A stretch of DNA of 32,130 nt from Candidatus Cloacimonadota bacterium (GTDB lineage Bacteria > Cloacimonadota > Cloacimonadia > Cloacimonadales > TCS61): the NCBI GenBank assembly GCA_029932755.1, contig JAOZPK010000006.1:1-32130 (forward strand), given 5' to 3'. The position numbers and the translations under genes were made by a program. This document shows, one piece after another, positions 7,708 to 17,092 of this stretch. Under the pieces are notes generated by a model that worked only from the letters and a program-made list of their open reading frames with translations, was not told the origin of the DNA and made no database searches. The first letter of the stretch is position 1, and each line of letters opens with the position of its first letter.

Positions 7708-8214
7708 CTATTTAGCTTTATAATATTTCGTTGATGATGTCAGATACTTGATGTTAGGAAAATTATTGCTTTTACAAATATCAATAGATCTCAGCAACGT
7801 ATCAAATTTTACAGTCGGATCGGGAAGAAGGTCAATTGTGCCCTGATTTTCGTTATTCTCTTTTAAGCGGGCAATATTTCGATCCAGAGTAAAATAATCG
7901 TATGTACCGACAGATAATTGAGGGATAGTTATAATATCTTCAATTCCCTCTACCATGATCTCAAACCGATCCGGTAAGAGGGCAAGAGTAATTATTTTAG
8001 GTAACTCCTCTAATTCCTCTGTTGCTTCATCACCTCCTCCGCCTCCAGCGGCTTCGGTAGGAAGAGTGATCTCAATCATTGCCAGATGAACTGTTACCAT
8101 TATAGTCATCAACATTGGAATAATAACTATAAACAGATTCATTATCGGAATCAGATTAGGTTCTCTAGGTTCATTTTGAGAACGTGATCTGTTCTTGGAT
8201 GGACCGTAAGCCAT
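7708..8214 (-). CDS. ExbD/TolR-like protein lacking the conserved membrane Asp
   Basis: This 168-residue protein has the ExbD layout: a basic N-terminus, a span at about 22-43 (LIPIMNLFIVIIPMLMTIMV), a glycine-rich stretch at 56-61 and a periplasmic domain. Aligned by eye to the neighbouring ExbD (LNITSLIDILTILLVFMI), N26 falls where the proton-carrying aspartate should be. It may be a structural partner in a mixed ExbD dimer. The gene is intact and tightly packed between exbB (4-bp gap) and exbD (9-bp gap), with its Shine-Dalgarno GAAGGA inside the exbB 3' end, so decay is unlikely. Confidence 0.8.
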   Translation of the reverse strand: MAYGPSKNRSRSQNEPREPNLIPIMNLFIVIIPMLMTIMVTVHLAMIEITLPTEAAGGGGGDEATEELEELPKIITLALLPDRFEIMVEGIEDIITIPQLSVGTYDYFTLDRNIARLKENNENQGTIDLLPDPTVKFDTLLRSIDICKSNNFPNIKYLTSSTKYYKAK

Positions 8215-8218
8215 AGGA

Positions 8219-8947
8219 CTAATCCTTCATTGAATAAGTAATTTGGTTAATCGCTTTTACACTAAACTCATCAATATCGTTGATAATCTTATCTGCTCTG
8301 GACTGAAGACCACCTTTAATAATCATAGTCGGAATTGCAACAATAAGTCCGTATGCTGTGGTTCCCATAGCCATTGATATACCTTCTGTTAGAAGTCTGC
8401 TCTTATCAGCTTCCGGTGCATTAGCCAGTGAATCAAAAGCAGCAACCAAACCGAAGATAGTTCCAAGAAGTCCTATAAGAGTTGAAATTTGAGCAATGAT
8501 ATCGAACCAGAAAAGACCACCTTCAACATGAGGGATAGCCTGAAGACCAGCTTCATCGAAAGAGTTTTGCAAATGCTGTTTCAGTTGGACTCCTTTCTTA
8601 CCGGATTTAATACCGTCATTATAACCAAGAAGTCCATTCCAGAAGATGAACCCAAGCGTAGTTTTCTTGAATTGAGCACAAATACGTATTGCTTCTTCTA
8701 TCTGGTTATTTTTGATATAACCCTTTAACTTAAGATAAAATTGTTGTGTGTTCAATTTCTCTTTGATAGATAACTGCCAGTATTTGATAATCGCCAAGAT
8801 TAACGTAATGACCAGCAAAAATGAAATGATGTACATAAAAACACCACCATTAATAAACATATCTACAACATTCACCGCAGCTGAAAGACTACTTACACTA
8901 AAAAGTAAAACAACAAGCAAGAAAACTTTTAAAATATTGTTTTTCAT
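8219..8947 (-). CDS. exbB: ExbB/TolQ/MotA-family proton-channel protein
   Basis: The 242-residue protein has an N-terminal hydrophobic stretch (1-23) that looks like a cleavable signal, a span at about 33-54, a cytoplasmic loop and two C-terminal spans (about 148-172, STLIGLLGTIFGLVAAF; about 190-212, MAMGTTAYGLIVAIPTMII). The last two carry the small and polar residues typical of ExbB/TolQ channels. It should assemble a pentameric ring around the ExbD partners encoded just downstream. GGGGAGG precedes the ATG by 6-7 nt. The N-terminal signal-like extension is common in ExbB proteins of several Gram-negative lineages. Confidence 0.92.
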   Translation of the reverse strand: MKNNILKVFLLVVLLFSVSSLSAAVNVVDMFINGGVFMYIISFLLVITLILAIIKYWQLSIKEKLNTQQFYLKLKGYIKNNQIEEAIRICAQFKKTTLGFIFWNGLLGYNDGIKSGKKGVQLKQHLQNSFDEAGLQAIPHVEGGLFWFDIIAQISTLIGLLGTIFGLVAAFDSLANAPEADKSRLLTEGISMAMGTTAYGLIVAIPTMIIKGGLQSRADKIINDIDEFSVKAINQITYSMKD

Positions 8948-8959
8948 TCCCTACCTCCC

Positions 8960-9208
8960 CTAATATAACAACTTATTTGATTTTTTAAATTTATCAATTA
9001 CATTTAATTTCATATCGGTCTCCAGATCTGTCTCTTTACGCGGCATGATAGAAGAATTATCTGGTTTCCTGATCTCAATTTTGGTTTCTTCATCTAATTT
9101 ACTTTTTACTGTTTTAACATTAAACTTCTTTGATCTCACAGGTGTCTGACCAAATAGTGAGACAGAGAGGAGTAAAATAATTAATAACAGGACAATAATT
9201 TTTTTCAT
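8960..9208 (-). CDS. Small secreted charged protein in the envelope operon
   Basis: I do not recognise this 82-residue protein. It begins with a clear signal peptide (about 1-20, ending SVSLFGQ). The mature part of about 60 residues is highly charged (KSKLDEETKIEIRKPD) with no cysteines, and probably extended or helical. GAGGG lies 7 nt before the ATG. It sits 58 bp after the 1456-residue TPR gene and 12 bp before exbB, so it is a coherent member of the operon, perhaps a small periplasmic linker. Its length and low complexity make homology searches difficult. Confidence 0.65.
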   Translation of the reverse strand: MKKIIVLLLIILLLSVSLFGQTPVRSKKFNVKTVKSKLDEETKIEIRKPDNSSIMPRKETDLETDMKLNVIDKFKKSNKLLY

Positions 9209-9266
9209 CTTTTCCCTCTATTTTAGAATTAATCTTTATTTAGAAACAAATAAACTATCCTTTCTT

Positions 9267-12200
9267 TTACTCTGTCAACTTCTTTTTCGCACGGTAATTC
9301 ATTTCAAAGATAAGACCTTTGTATTCTTTACCGCCATTTACTTCAATTTCAATGGTATTCATCCCGGGTATCAACTCTTCAACAGAATACTCAAATGGCT
9401 GGATTTTTTTCAAACGATCATCAACTACAATACCTTTGTCCTCAACTATCAACTGATCATTTATCCAGATCGTAACTGTATTTTGACCAATACACTTCAA
9501 GCTGGCATTGATAACCTCTCCCGATATTTCAAACTCTTTTTTGAAGACTACTGTTTCAACATTATGTGAATCTATCACGGGATACCATATATCTACAGCT
9601 TCACTGCTTTCCATCCCATACATCTGAGCTTTGAAGAATTTAAAGTTAGAATGATTTGCCGGGATCCACTCATCTACATGAGTATCTTCAGCAGTAGAAT
9701 CACTTACTGTGGTTTCTGGGTTATTTAGTGTATCCGGAACACTTACCTCTATTCCTTCTGAAATTTCTTTTTTGGTCATCCAGCTGAAGTCTGAGACAAG
9801 AATAAGCTGTTCTGTAGTTTTGTGATAGGCAAATTTCTCTTCATCGAACTGCAGAGAAAGTGCAGCGGCAAATGTTACAGCGTTTTCCTTTGTAGCGCCA
9901 GATGGAATTTTAAAGATAATATTGTTCTTCCCGCTAGTAATATGCATTGAAGTAGATACATTATATTGAGGTAGTAATTCATCCCCTACATGGGTAAGTT
10001 CTTTTCTCATTTCTGCTTCTTTCTCAACCAATACATTATTTATATATATTTCCAAAGGTTGATTGAACGCATAAGTAATATTAAGTAATTCCGGTTTGAT
10101 TTCAGCTTCAATATCTTTCTTGATAAAGGTTGCGAATGTATCACTAACAATTATAGCATAGGCAGAATCAAAAACAACCTGTTCTGAAGCAATAGTTACA
10201 TTTTTCCATATCCCATAATTATATTGTACCGAAGCAAGATCGGTGATCGGTTTTCTATTACTCTTCCAACCATAAGTTGTGTAATAATATTCATGGATCT
10301 TTGGTTTTTCAATTCCGAGATCAACCAGACGATCATATGTTTTTTCAACCCATTCATCTGTATAATCCTTTCCTGTAGAGAAAGTTGTCAGAATAGTTTT
10401 ATACAATTGTACAGCCTTTTTCAGGAAGTTCAATTTGATCTGATTTCCATTGTTCATAATAGTATTTTTATACTGTTCCTGCTGAACAGGATTGGCAGTC
10501 ATCTGATCACTATTCAATTGATTTGAAATATCAAGGTAGTGCTGAATCTGTATGATTACAACTTCAGCAGCATAATCATAGGTTTGGGCAGCTACATATA
10601 GTGCCTCTGTACGATCTTCTATTTTTAGATCGTATTGCTTACCTTCCTGAATTAGTGCTATTATTTTTGCTGTCTCTTCATCCGCCATTTCCATCAGTTT
10701 AGGAATTCTTCTTTTACCTTCAACCAGATGTTTTTTCCACTCGGTAAGTTCATTTACCCTGATCAATTCATCTGGAGTTTTTGAAAGATAGCCACGCTGC
10801 ACTTTAGCAATTTCTTTATGGAATTTATCGCTGAATGTTGCATAATTATTATAGTAGGCAAAGTTATCATAAACAGCTTCTGTAGGAAGAGAGAGACCCT
10901 CTGCCAGATAATGTTTATCTAGTTCTTTAAATTCTTTGATCTTCTCGTACATCAATTCATACTGCTCTGCAACAAAGAAAGTATCAACTTCGACAATAAC
11001 CTTCTTTAATTTTTCAGCAGCAACTTTTACCAGCAGATCGATCGTTGGATCTTTTTTAAAAAGATAAGATGCTAACTCTTCGAATTTTTTATTTTCACCT
11101 CGATCATTATATATCTTAGCTACATTTACCAGGAAGTCATTAGCTTTTGGATGTTCCGGATAGAGCTTATCAAATAGTAGACTTAATTCAACTAGTTTGT
11201 TCTCGATTTCCAATTCAGCATAGATCCTATAGGCATTAAGGAAAATACTTGCTCTGTTATCTTCCCCTATGTCTAGCTTATCGGCATCATCATGGAGCTG
11301 CAGATACATCTGTGCGGCTCTTTCTTTTTCGTTATATTGTTCACCTTCGTAAAATCCAATGATCTGGAGTCGAAGTTTATATGCTTCATTAGATTCTTTG
11401 TATTTATTGATAAACTGCTTACGCAGGCTTTCGCTCTGATTCCAATCTTTTAAGGAATCTGTAATCGTCCAAGCACTGATATAAGCAGCAAGAACATCAT
11501 TTTTACTTTCTTTTTTAGAGGCAATATCAAGGTAGAGATCGATCGCTGTTTGATTTTGTCCTGCTTTCTGATAACTTTCGATAGCATTAACAATAAAGCC
11601 GGTACTTTTATCAGGATCAATATTTTCTAACTCTTTTGCCAGTCTCAAATATTCTTGGGCTGCCGTAGCAAAGTCTGCAGAATCGGTAAGAGTAGTAGCC
11701 TTAGCCTGCATTGTGGCCAGAATATTATTATTAAAGTTTTCCTTCTCATCTGGGGTTGCATATTTTACAGCTTCACGATAGAATTTTTCGGCATCATCAT
11801 AATTATTCTTATTTTGGCTTATCTCAGCGAGACGAGAATAGATGATTTTCTTAAGATCGTTTTCAACTTGATATTGAAGCACCATCTCAAAATCTGTAGA
11901 AGCTTCTTGGTAATCTTCTTTATTATAATGCAACTCTGCACGCTGATAGATGACCCTGATCAGTTCTTTTTCAGTTTGACTCCCTTTATCTTCGTAATTT
12001 TGAAGGAAATCCTGATATTGGTTCATAGCAGCTATAAACATAGAATCTAATCCGGCACGATCCAGTAACAGACCTCTTGTTGTATCAACATAGGCTTGTT
12101 GTTCAACTGTACTATCTAAGATAGCATAGATTCTCTCATAATTATAGAACTTAATTTCATGATAGTTATAGATCTTTGGAAAATCGGGATTTTTCTCAAT

Positions 12201-13637
12201 AAAATCGCTGATATTGTCGTTAGTTTCAAAATATAATCTCGGATTCTGTGAGTTTTCCGCTAATTCCTGGCTAAAATCAACAACACTTTTTTTGATCTTA
12301 TTTGTATACTCTTCGGTACTGAATTCTTCAAATTTAGAATAATTATCAACCAACTCTTTATATTGGAGATAATCCTCTTCTTCTTTAGATTGAGCAAAAA
12401 TATTATGATATTTTGGTTCCAGGAATTCATAGGCCACTTTGATGATCTCCAGTTGATCTGTAATATCCTCTCCCTTATTTGTCTGGTACCATGTTGAATC
12501 AGCTCTAAATTCTGTTGTCAGCCGTTCATACTGATCAATAATAAGCTCTTCAGCAGCAATACCCCGCCTGGTTCGATTAGGATTATTTGTATAGATCGTA
12601 ATTATGGAATCGACCATAGAAGGAGATTCAATGCTGCCCGGATATAAAGTGATGTATGCATTGTAGAGGTCGGCAGCTTGCATGGGTGCATTATATCTAT
12701 GCTTTAAGTTAATTGCTTTTAGTAAGATCTCTTTCCCGTAAGCGTCTGAGACAAAAGTATGGAAGATCTCTTTAGCCTTACTGGCTGCTTTAGAATATTG
12801 AACAAAATCTGTTCCATCATATTCAATTAGACTAAAAGCAATATTCTCAAGCGCATCAGCTTCAAAGAATGTAGCTTCGATCTGTAAGGAATCCGTATTA
12901 ATTATCTTCAATATCTCGGTGAAATCATCTATTGCATTGGTAAAATCACCCATTGTAAAATTTGTCCAAGCTCTTTGGAAAAGACCATAATTTTGCAGTT
13001 TATCATCTTTTTGCAGGGCTACTTTATCAAAATATTCCACCGATTTTTGAAAGTACTTTTGAGGAGTACGTGCATCCAAAGCCAGTTCAAAGTAAATAAT
13101 CCCTAATCTATAGAAAGCTTCCGTGTAATATTTTGATTCAGGGAATGTTTCAGTTAGCTCCAGGTGGGAATTGATAACATATTCAAGATTCTCTTCCGTG
13201 ATACGTAATGAATCCGGCCAATTCATAACCAGTGCAATATTATTTTGTCTGGCTTGATTACGTTTGTCAATTTCAGATTTGAAACCATAAAAGCCGATAT
13301 TATACAATACTACATCTTTATATAAGAAATTGTTATCCGCAACTAAAACTTTCTGATAGTAATCAGTTGTAATCCGGGGATCAGCTATATTTATTTCAGT
13401 GCTCATCTCAGCTAAGTTAAAATATAGAGTTGCCAACCCGGGTGACTCAAGATTATCAGCTACAAATCTGAGAGTACGATCATATACTTCTTTTTTATAA
13501 TTAACCTTTTCCTGATATTTATCTTTTAATTCACTTTTAAGATTCGGCGAAATCGCTTCATCAGTTTGAGCAACAACCGTAGAAATACTGAAGATGACAA
13601 TTAAGAATAATATGAAAAATCTATATTTACTGTTCAT
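9267..13637 (-). CDS. Very large periplasmic TPR protein (1456 residues)
   Basis: A signal peptide (about 1-23, FSISTVVAQ) exports this 1456-residue protein. Most of it is a chain of helical tetratricopeptide-like repeats, visible as recurring A-x-x-x-Y and L-A-E patterns (for example ERAELHYNKEDYQEASTDFEMV and YSRLAEISQNKNNYDDAEKFYREAVKYA). From about 1180 the composition turns beta-rich, with two similar blocks ending NNIIFKIPSG and MNTIEIEVNGG that read like jelly-roll modules. Its first 11 bp overlap the end of the upstream TPR gene, so the two are translationally coupled. It is probably a scaffold spanning the periplasm in the ExbBD/TonB-driven complex. No enzyme motif is visible. Confidence 0.82.
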   Translation of the reverse strand: MNSKYRFFILFLIVIFSISTVVAQTDEAISPNLKSELKDKYQEKVNYKKEVYDRTLRFVADNLESPGLATLYFNLAEMSTEINIADPRITTDYYQKVLVADNNFLYKDVVLYNIGFYGFKSEIDKRNQARQNNIALVMNWPDSLRITEENLEYVINSHLELTETFPESKYYTEAFYRLGIIYFELALDARTPQKYFQKSVEYFDKVALQKDDKLQNYGLFQRAWTNFTMGDFTNAIDDFTEILKIINTDSLQIEATFFEADALENIAFSLIEYDGTDFVQYSKAASKAKEIFHTFVSDAYGKEILLKAINLKHRYNAPMQAADLYNAYITLYPGSIESPSMVDSIITIYTNNPNRTRRGIAAEELIIDQYERLTTEFRADSTWYQTNKGEDITDQLEIIKVAYEFLEPKYHNIFAQSKEEEDYLQYKELVDNYSKFEEFSTEEYTNKIKKSVVDFSQELAENSQNPRLYFETNDNISDFIEKNPDFPKIYNYHEIKFYNYERIYAILDSTVEQQAYVDTTRGLLLDRAGLDSMFIAAMNQYQDFLQNYEDKGSQTEKELIRVIYQRAELHYNKEDYQEASTDFEMVLQYQVENDLKKIIYSRLAEISQNKNNYDDAEKFYREAVKYATPDEKENFNNNILATMQAKATTLTDSADFATAAQEYLRLAKELENIDPDKSTGFIVNAIESYQKAGQNQTAIDLYLDIASKKESKNDVLAAYISAWTITDSLKDWNQSESLRKQFINKYKESNEAYKLRLQIIGFYEGEQYNEKERAAQMYLQLHDDADKLDIGEDNRASIFLNAYRIYAELEIENKLVELSLLFDKLYPEHPKANDFLVNVAKIYNDRGENKKFEELASYLFKKDPTIDLLVKVAAEKLKKVIVEVDTFFVAEQYELMYEKIKEFKELDKHYLAEGLSLPTEAVYDNFAYYNNYATFSDKFHKEIAKVQRGYLSKTPDELIRVNELTEWKKHLVEGKRRIPKLMEMADEETAKIIALIQEGKQYDLKIEDRTEALYVAAQTYDYAAEVVIIQIQHYLDISNQLNSDQMTANPVQQEQYKNTIMNNGNQIKLNFLKKAVQLYKTILTTFSTGKDYTDEWVEKTYDRLVDLGIEKPKIHEYYYTTYGWKSNRKPITDLASVQYNYGIWKNVTIASEQVVFDSAYAIIVSDTFATFIKKDIEAEIKPELLNITYAFNQPLEIYINNVLVEKEAEMRKELTHVGDELLPQYNVSTSMHITSGKNNIIFKIPSGATKENAVTFAAALSLQFDEEKFAYHKTTEQLILVSDFSWMTKKEISEGIEVSVPDTLNNPETTVSDSTAEDTHVDEWIPANHSNFKFFKAQMYGMESSEAVDIWYPVIDSHNVETVVFKKEFEISGEVINASLKCIGQNTVTIWINDQLIVEDKGIVVDDRLKKIQPFEYSVEELIPGMNTIEIEVNGGKEYKGLIFEMNYRAKKKLTE

Positions 13638-15651
13638 TTCTTACTCTTTCCTGAAATTCTTTATACTCTTTATCCATGATCTGAGTCTGTTTAAAGAGAA
13701 TACTGAGTAAACTATATTGATATTGATCATTAGCGCACATGATCTCTTCCATTAAGCCAGATAAAGTATCATCGTAAATAAATTGCAGTCCTTCAAATTC
13801 TGCAATCATGATCTCTTTTTGATTACTCAATCTTTGAGCTATCATTTTATTGAAATTTTTGATCACATCCTTTTTCAAGGCCATAAGTTCTTTTTTATTT
13901 CTATCAATAGCAAATGCTTCATCCTGTATTAAATCCTGGAAATCATCAGATGGTTTTCCTTTAAACATGTATTGGGCAATAACATTTATCGATTCAAGAT
14001 TCTCTTCTATATTGTTTTGAGAATTTCGAATTGAGGGCAACATTTCTTCATGATCATTTTGGGTAGCAATCTCTTCAATTTCTCTCCAGGTATTAAGTAA
14101 ATTCTCCTGATGGATCTTTTCATAAGCTAAAGCTTTGGCAAAATCGTAATCTTTTCTAGAAAAATGGGGTCTATGCCCAAGGTAACTTAATACCTGCAGG
14201 GTTATGATAGATGAATCTGAAGAGGCGATCTCACGATCAAGAATATCTGGGATTCTTTTATTCGGCAACGTTTGTGCCAATAGAATTATCGCATCCATAT
14301 CGGCAATTGTACTGCTGTAAGACATATACTCTTCTTCTAGAATCTGCAACGTGGCAAGAGAATTAATATCAAGTCCTGTATATAAAGCTTCTAATGTATT
14401 ATTGGTCTGAGTCAGTGCATTTTCGATATTATCCGATTGAAGCTTAAGTTTATCCCACTCCTCTCCGGTAATATTTTTTTGGGTAAGCTGCCTTCTCAAT
14501 TTACTATATTTTTCTAAAAGACTGTATTTTGTGTTCATTGTTTCCATGAGAATATTATTGCGATTGATCATTTCTGAGAGAGTATTCTCAGCCTGATCAT
14601 AATTCCCTTGACCTTGCTCAGAGACCGCTACAAAGAATTTTGCAGAAGCAAAATACTGGCTTTTTATTGGTTTCTCGATTATTATATTGAAATAGGCAAT
14701 AGCTCTCTTATATTTTTTGTTACTATAATTCTGCATTGCAATTTCATATATTATTTCGTCTGGGATATCAACTTTGGAGTTTTCATAATAGTTGTCGTAA
14801 TAAGCTAAAGCCATTTCATAATCGTCATTAACTAAATGCAATCTGGCAAGTGAAATTAATATATATTCGTAATGTTCAACTTTTTTACTGTATCTATTTT
14901 CCAATAGAGAAAACTTCTCGATCGAGCTGGTCAGATCTTCGGTGAAATATGAGATAAGAGCGAGCATCGATTCTGATCTGAAGGCAAACTTTTTATCTTT
15001 TTTCAAGATGTTAAAGTAAGTTTCCGCTTCAGTGTACCTTGCAGTATTGTAGTAAGCCTGGGCCAGCCAGAAATTTTGCTGTAAAGATTTTTCGGCAATG
15101 TATTGATCAAAAATATCTATTAGTTCCTGGTCAAGCCCGGTAATAAAATAGATCTCTTCCAAAAGCAAAATGGTTGGATTCATAATTGCAGAACGGGGGT
15201 AGTCCTCAACTATTTCCTCTAACAATCCTTGAGCTTTTTCATAATCGTTCTTAATATAAGCCAGTTTGGCACGATAATAGAGAAGCTGATCTTGTAACTC
15301 AACCACATCTCCGTAAATAATTTTCTGCTCGCCAATTTTCAGTGCAACCTTTTTGATCAATTTTTCTTCGAACATGCGTTCAATAATTTTTGCAGTTTTA
15401 GAGAAAACTTTTTTCAGATTGGAAACCTTTCCTCTCTTATATAGCTCTCTTACGGCAGCTCTCTGCTGTAGGAGATTAAAGTAGTAGGAGATTTCCTCTT
15501 CTAGAATAGCTAATTCTCTCTTCTCTTCTTTCAGTTGTTCAATAAGAGGTTTCTCTTTTTCTACCGGTTTAAAAATGGAAGTAATATCTTCCTGGGCAAC
15601 TAAGGTTGACCCTAAAACCAGCAGTATTAACGCAAAAAATATTTTTTTCAT
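13627..15651 (-). CDS. Periplasmic TPR/coiled-coil protein (674 residues)
   Basis: A signal peptide (about 1-19, GSTLVAQ) is followed by a charged helical segment (about 35-75) that may be coiled coil. TPR-like repeats then run from about 120 to 380 (QAYYNTARYTEAETYFNIL and YEIAMQNYSNKKYKRAIAYF are typical units). The remaining 290 residues are again mostly helical and charged. There is no catalytic motif. It starts 11 bp after the barrel gene and overlaps the following TPR gene by 11 bp, placing it firmly in the operon. It may recruit or stabilise the barrel and the larger TPR protein; that role is inference. Confidence 0.8.
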   Translation of the reverse strand: MKKIFFALILLVLGSTLVAQEDITSIFKPVEKEKPLIEQLKEEKRELAILEEEISYYFNLLQQRAAVRELYKRGKVSNLKKVFSKTAKIIERMFEEKLIKKVALKIGEQKIIYGDVVELQDQLLYYRAKLAYIKNDYEKAQGLLEEIVEDYPRSAIMNPTILLLEEIYFITGLDQELIDIFDQYIAEKSLQQNFWLAQAYYNTARYTEAETYFNILKKDKKFAFRSESMLALISYFTEDLTSSIEKFSLLENRYSKKVEHYEYILISLARLHLVNDDYEMALAYYDNYYENSKVDIPDEIIYEIAMQNYSNKKYKRAIAYFNIIIEKPIKSQYFASAKFFVAVSEQGQGNYDQAENTLSEMINRNNILMETMNTKYSLLEKYSKLRRQLTQKNITGEEWDKLKLQSDNIENALTQTNNTLEALYTGLDINSLATLQILEEEYMSYSSTIADMDAIILLAQTLPNKRIPDILDREIASSDSSIITLQVLSYLGHRPHFSRKDYDFAKALAYEKIHQENLLNTWREIEEIATQNDHEEMLPSIRNSQNNIEENLESINVIAQYMFKGKPSDDFQDLIQDEAFAIDRNKKELMALKKDVIKNFNKMIAQRLSNQKEIMIAEFEGLQFIYDDTLSGLMEEIMCANDQYQYSLLSILFKQTQIMDKEYKEFQERVRNEQ

Positions 15652-15662
15652 CTTTATAAAAT

Positions 15663-16649
15663 CTATTCTTGTAATAGTTTTCTAATTTCTTCTAACTCTT
15701 TTTCTGCCTGCTTCCTTCTCTGTCTGATCTGTTCTAACTCTTCATGCAGTGGGTTAGAATCTTCATTATACATCTCTTCACCCTCAGGTGATACTTTCTT
15801 AATTGCTCTCTGCTGGACACCTAAAGTCTTCTTTCTCTTCTCAGCAGCTTTTAATTCAGAAAACTTATCGAGGGTATACTTTAGATTAATAGCAATTTTT
15901 TTACTACCTTCATCACCTTTAATACCAAGAAAATCTTCAAGTTCGTACATGCCTGCTCTGAGTGTAAAGTTCTTATAAAAACCGTTCAAGCCAACATTTA
16001 TATTTTGACTATCCCATTCGACGTCAAGACCCCAAAAGCGGGATGGTTTAACATCCATTCCCATAAAAACACCACCAAAACTTTTAACGGTCTCTCCCTT
16101 ACCCTGAAATCTTCTCAGTCCCATTCCGAAATGGAAGGAAGTCTCCAGATAATCCATGGCCGGTATGCCGGTAATGATGACCAGAGATTTACTGATCGCC
16201 ATAAATGGAGAGTTGCTGATATAGTCCTGCGGATCGGTAAATTCATAACCCTGTTCAGCTAATTCTTCTTTTTCATAGTCGCTGACACTTGATAAAATAT
16301 TTGTCAGACCAAATGAGATTGCCGGCAAGGTCTCAGTTTCATTAATGAGGCGAAACTTAAGATTACCGAAAACACCTGCCGTGCTGGTATAGACAATGCC
16401 GATCTCGCCCCGGTCAAAGAGACCGAACCGAATAGAGCCTGCAAAGTCATACTCATTATAGCGTTCTTCCATTCCAACTATCATCCCATCACTAATAAAA
16501 TAGTTAGTATAGGAAATATCCAGCATTTTGTGCGGCAATACATACGCATCCGGTATGTTTATATTACCCAATGTAGAGTACGGCATGGAAAACAGTGCTA
16601 TATTGAACAAGCATAAGATACTTACAAACAATAAAACCCTTTTCTTCAT
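15663..16649 (-). CDS. Outer-membrane beta-barrel protein (YjbH-like) with C-terminal coiled coil
   Basis: The 328-residue protein begins with a signal peptide (1-21). It then opens with YSTLGNINIPDAYVLPHKML, similar to the start of YjbH-like barrel proteins, and alternates short amphipathic strands up to about residue 262 (LKYTL). The last 30 residues (about 299-328) form a charged heptad-like helix that would project into the periplasm. Being first in the operon and followed by TPR proteins and an ExbBD/TonB motor, it is a good candidate for the outer-membrane end of the machine. GGGGG lies 7 nt before the ATG. Confidence 0.7.
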   Translation of the reverse strand: MKKRVLLFVSILCLFNIALFSMPYSTLGNINIPDAYVLPHKMLDISYTNYFISDGMIVGMEERYNEYDFAGSIRFGLFDRGEIGIVYTSTAGVFGNLKFRLINETETLPAISFGLTNILSSVSDYEKEELAEQGYEFTDPQDYISNSPFMAISKSLVIITGIPAMDYLETSFHFGMGLRRFQGKGETVKSFGGVFMGMDVKPSRFWGLDVEWDSQNINVGLNGFYKNFTLRAGMYELEDFLGIKGDEGSKKIAINLKYTLDKFSELKAAEKRKKTLGVQQRAIKKVSPEGEEMYNEDSNPLHEELEQIRQRRKQAEKELEEIRKLLQE

Positions 16650-16678
16650 AATAACCCCCGAGCTTAAAACGATTTTCT

Positions 16679-16707
16679 TTTTAACTTATTGACAATCTAT
16701 TCGTCAA
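16679..16707 (-). promoter_or_regulatory. Promoter of the envelope operon
   Basis: On the minus strand TTGACG (complement of 16702-16707) and TTAAAA (complement of 16679-16684) are 17 bp apart, about 30 bp upstream of the first operon gene. The -35 element forms one arm of an inverted repeat (TTGAC at 16689-16693, GTCAA at 16703-16707). The other arm, TTGACA, faces yraN, so the -35 regions of the divergent genes overlap. I did not find a well-spaced -10 for the yraN direction. Confidence 0.45.
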
Positions 16708-16723
16708 GATTTTTCTTTAAATC

Positions 16724-17092
16724 ATGATTAATAATATTAAACGCATTGGTACTGAAGGAGAAAAAAAGGCAAAAGATTTTTTGATCTCAAATAATTATAA
16801 GATCATCAAAACAAATTTTCATTCTCCCTATGGCGAGATCGATATCATTGCCCAAGACGGTGAGATCTTAGTATTCATCGAAGTCAAAACACGATCCAGC
16901 GATCTGGATTCTGCTCTGAACAGCATTTCAATCTCCAAAAGAAAAAAGATCTCCAAAACAGCTTCCTATTTTCTTTCAAAAAATGACACTTTTTATGATG
17001 TGTTCACACGTTTTGATGTAATTATTATCCTGAACAGCAGAACTCATACATCATTAAAACATATCAAAGAAGCTTTTGTTCCCACTTTCTAG
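16724..17092 (+). CDS. yraN: YraN/UPF0102-family nuclease-fold protein
   Basis: This 122-residue protein matches the usual length of YraN. The core signature is G37-E38-I-D40 followed by E53-V-K55 (FIEVKTRS), the PD-(D/E)XK-like metal site of this endonuclease-fold family. RIGTEGEKKAKDFL at the start is the other family hallmark. Its precise role is not settled; Holliday junction or DNA repair functions have been proposed. There is no Shine-Dalgarno sequence, and the message may be nearly leaderless. It stands alone, divergent from the envelope operon. Confidence 0.93.
   Translation: MINNIKRIGTEGEKKAKDFLISNNYKIIKTNFHSPYGEIDIIAQDGEILVFIEVKTRSSDLDSALNSISISKRKKISKTASYFLSKNDTFYDVFTRFDVIIILNSRTHTSLKHIKEAFVPTF

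Noticed and set aside
7708-8214. ExbD-like gene without Asp as a pseudogene
   Set aside because: The frame is intact, tightly packed between exbB and exbD and has a normal ribosome-binding site; a substituted residue alone does not show decay.
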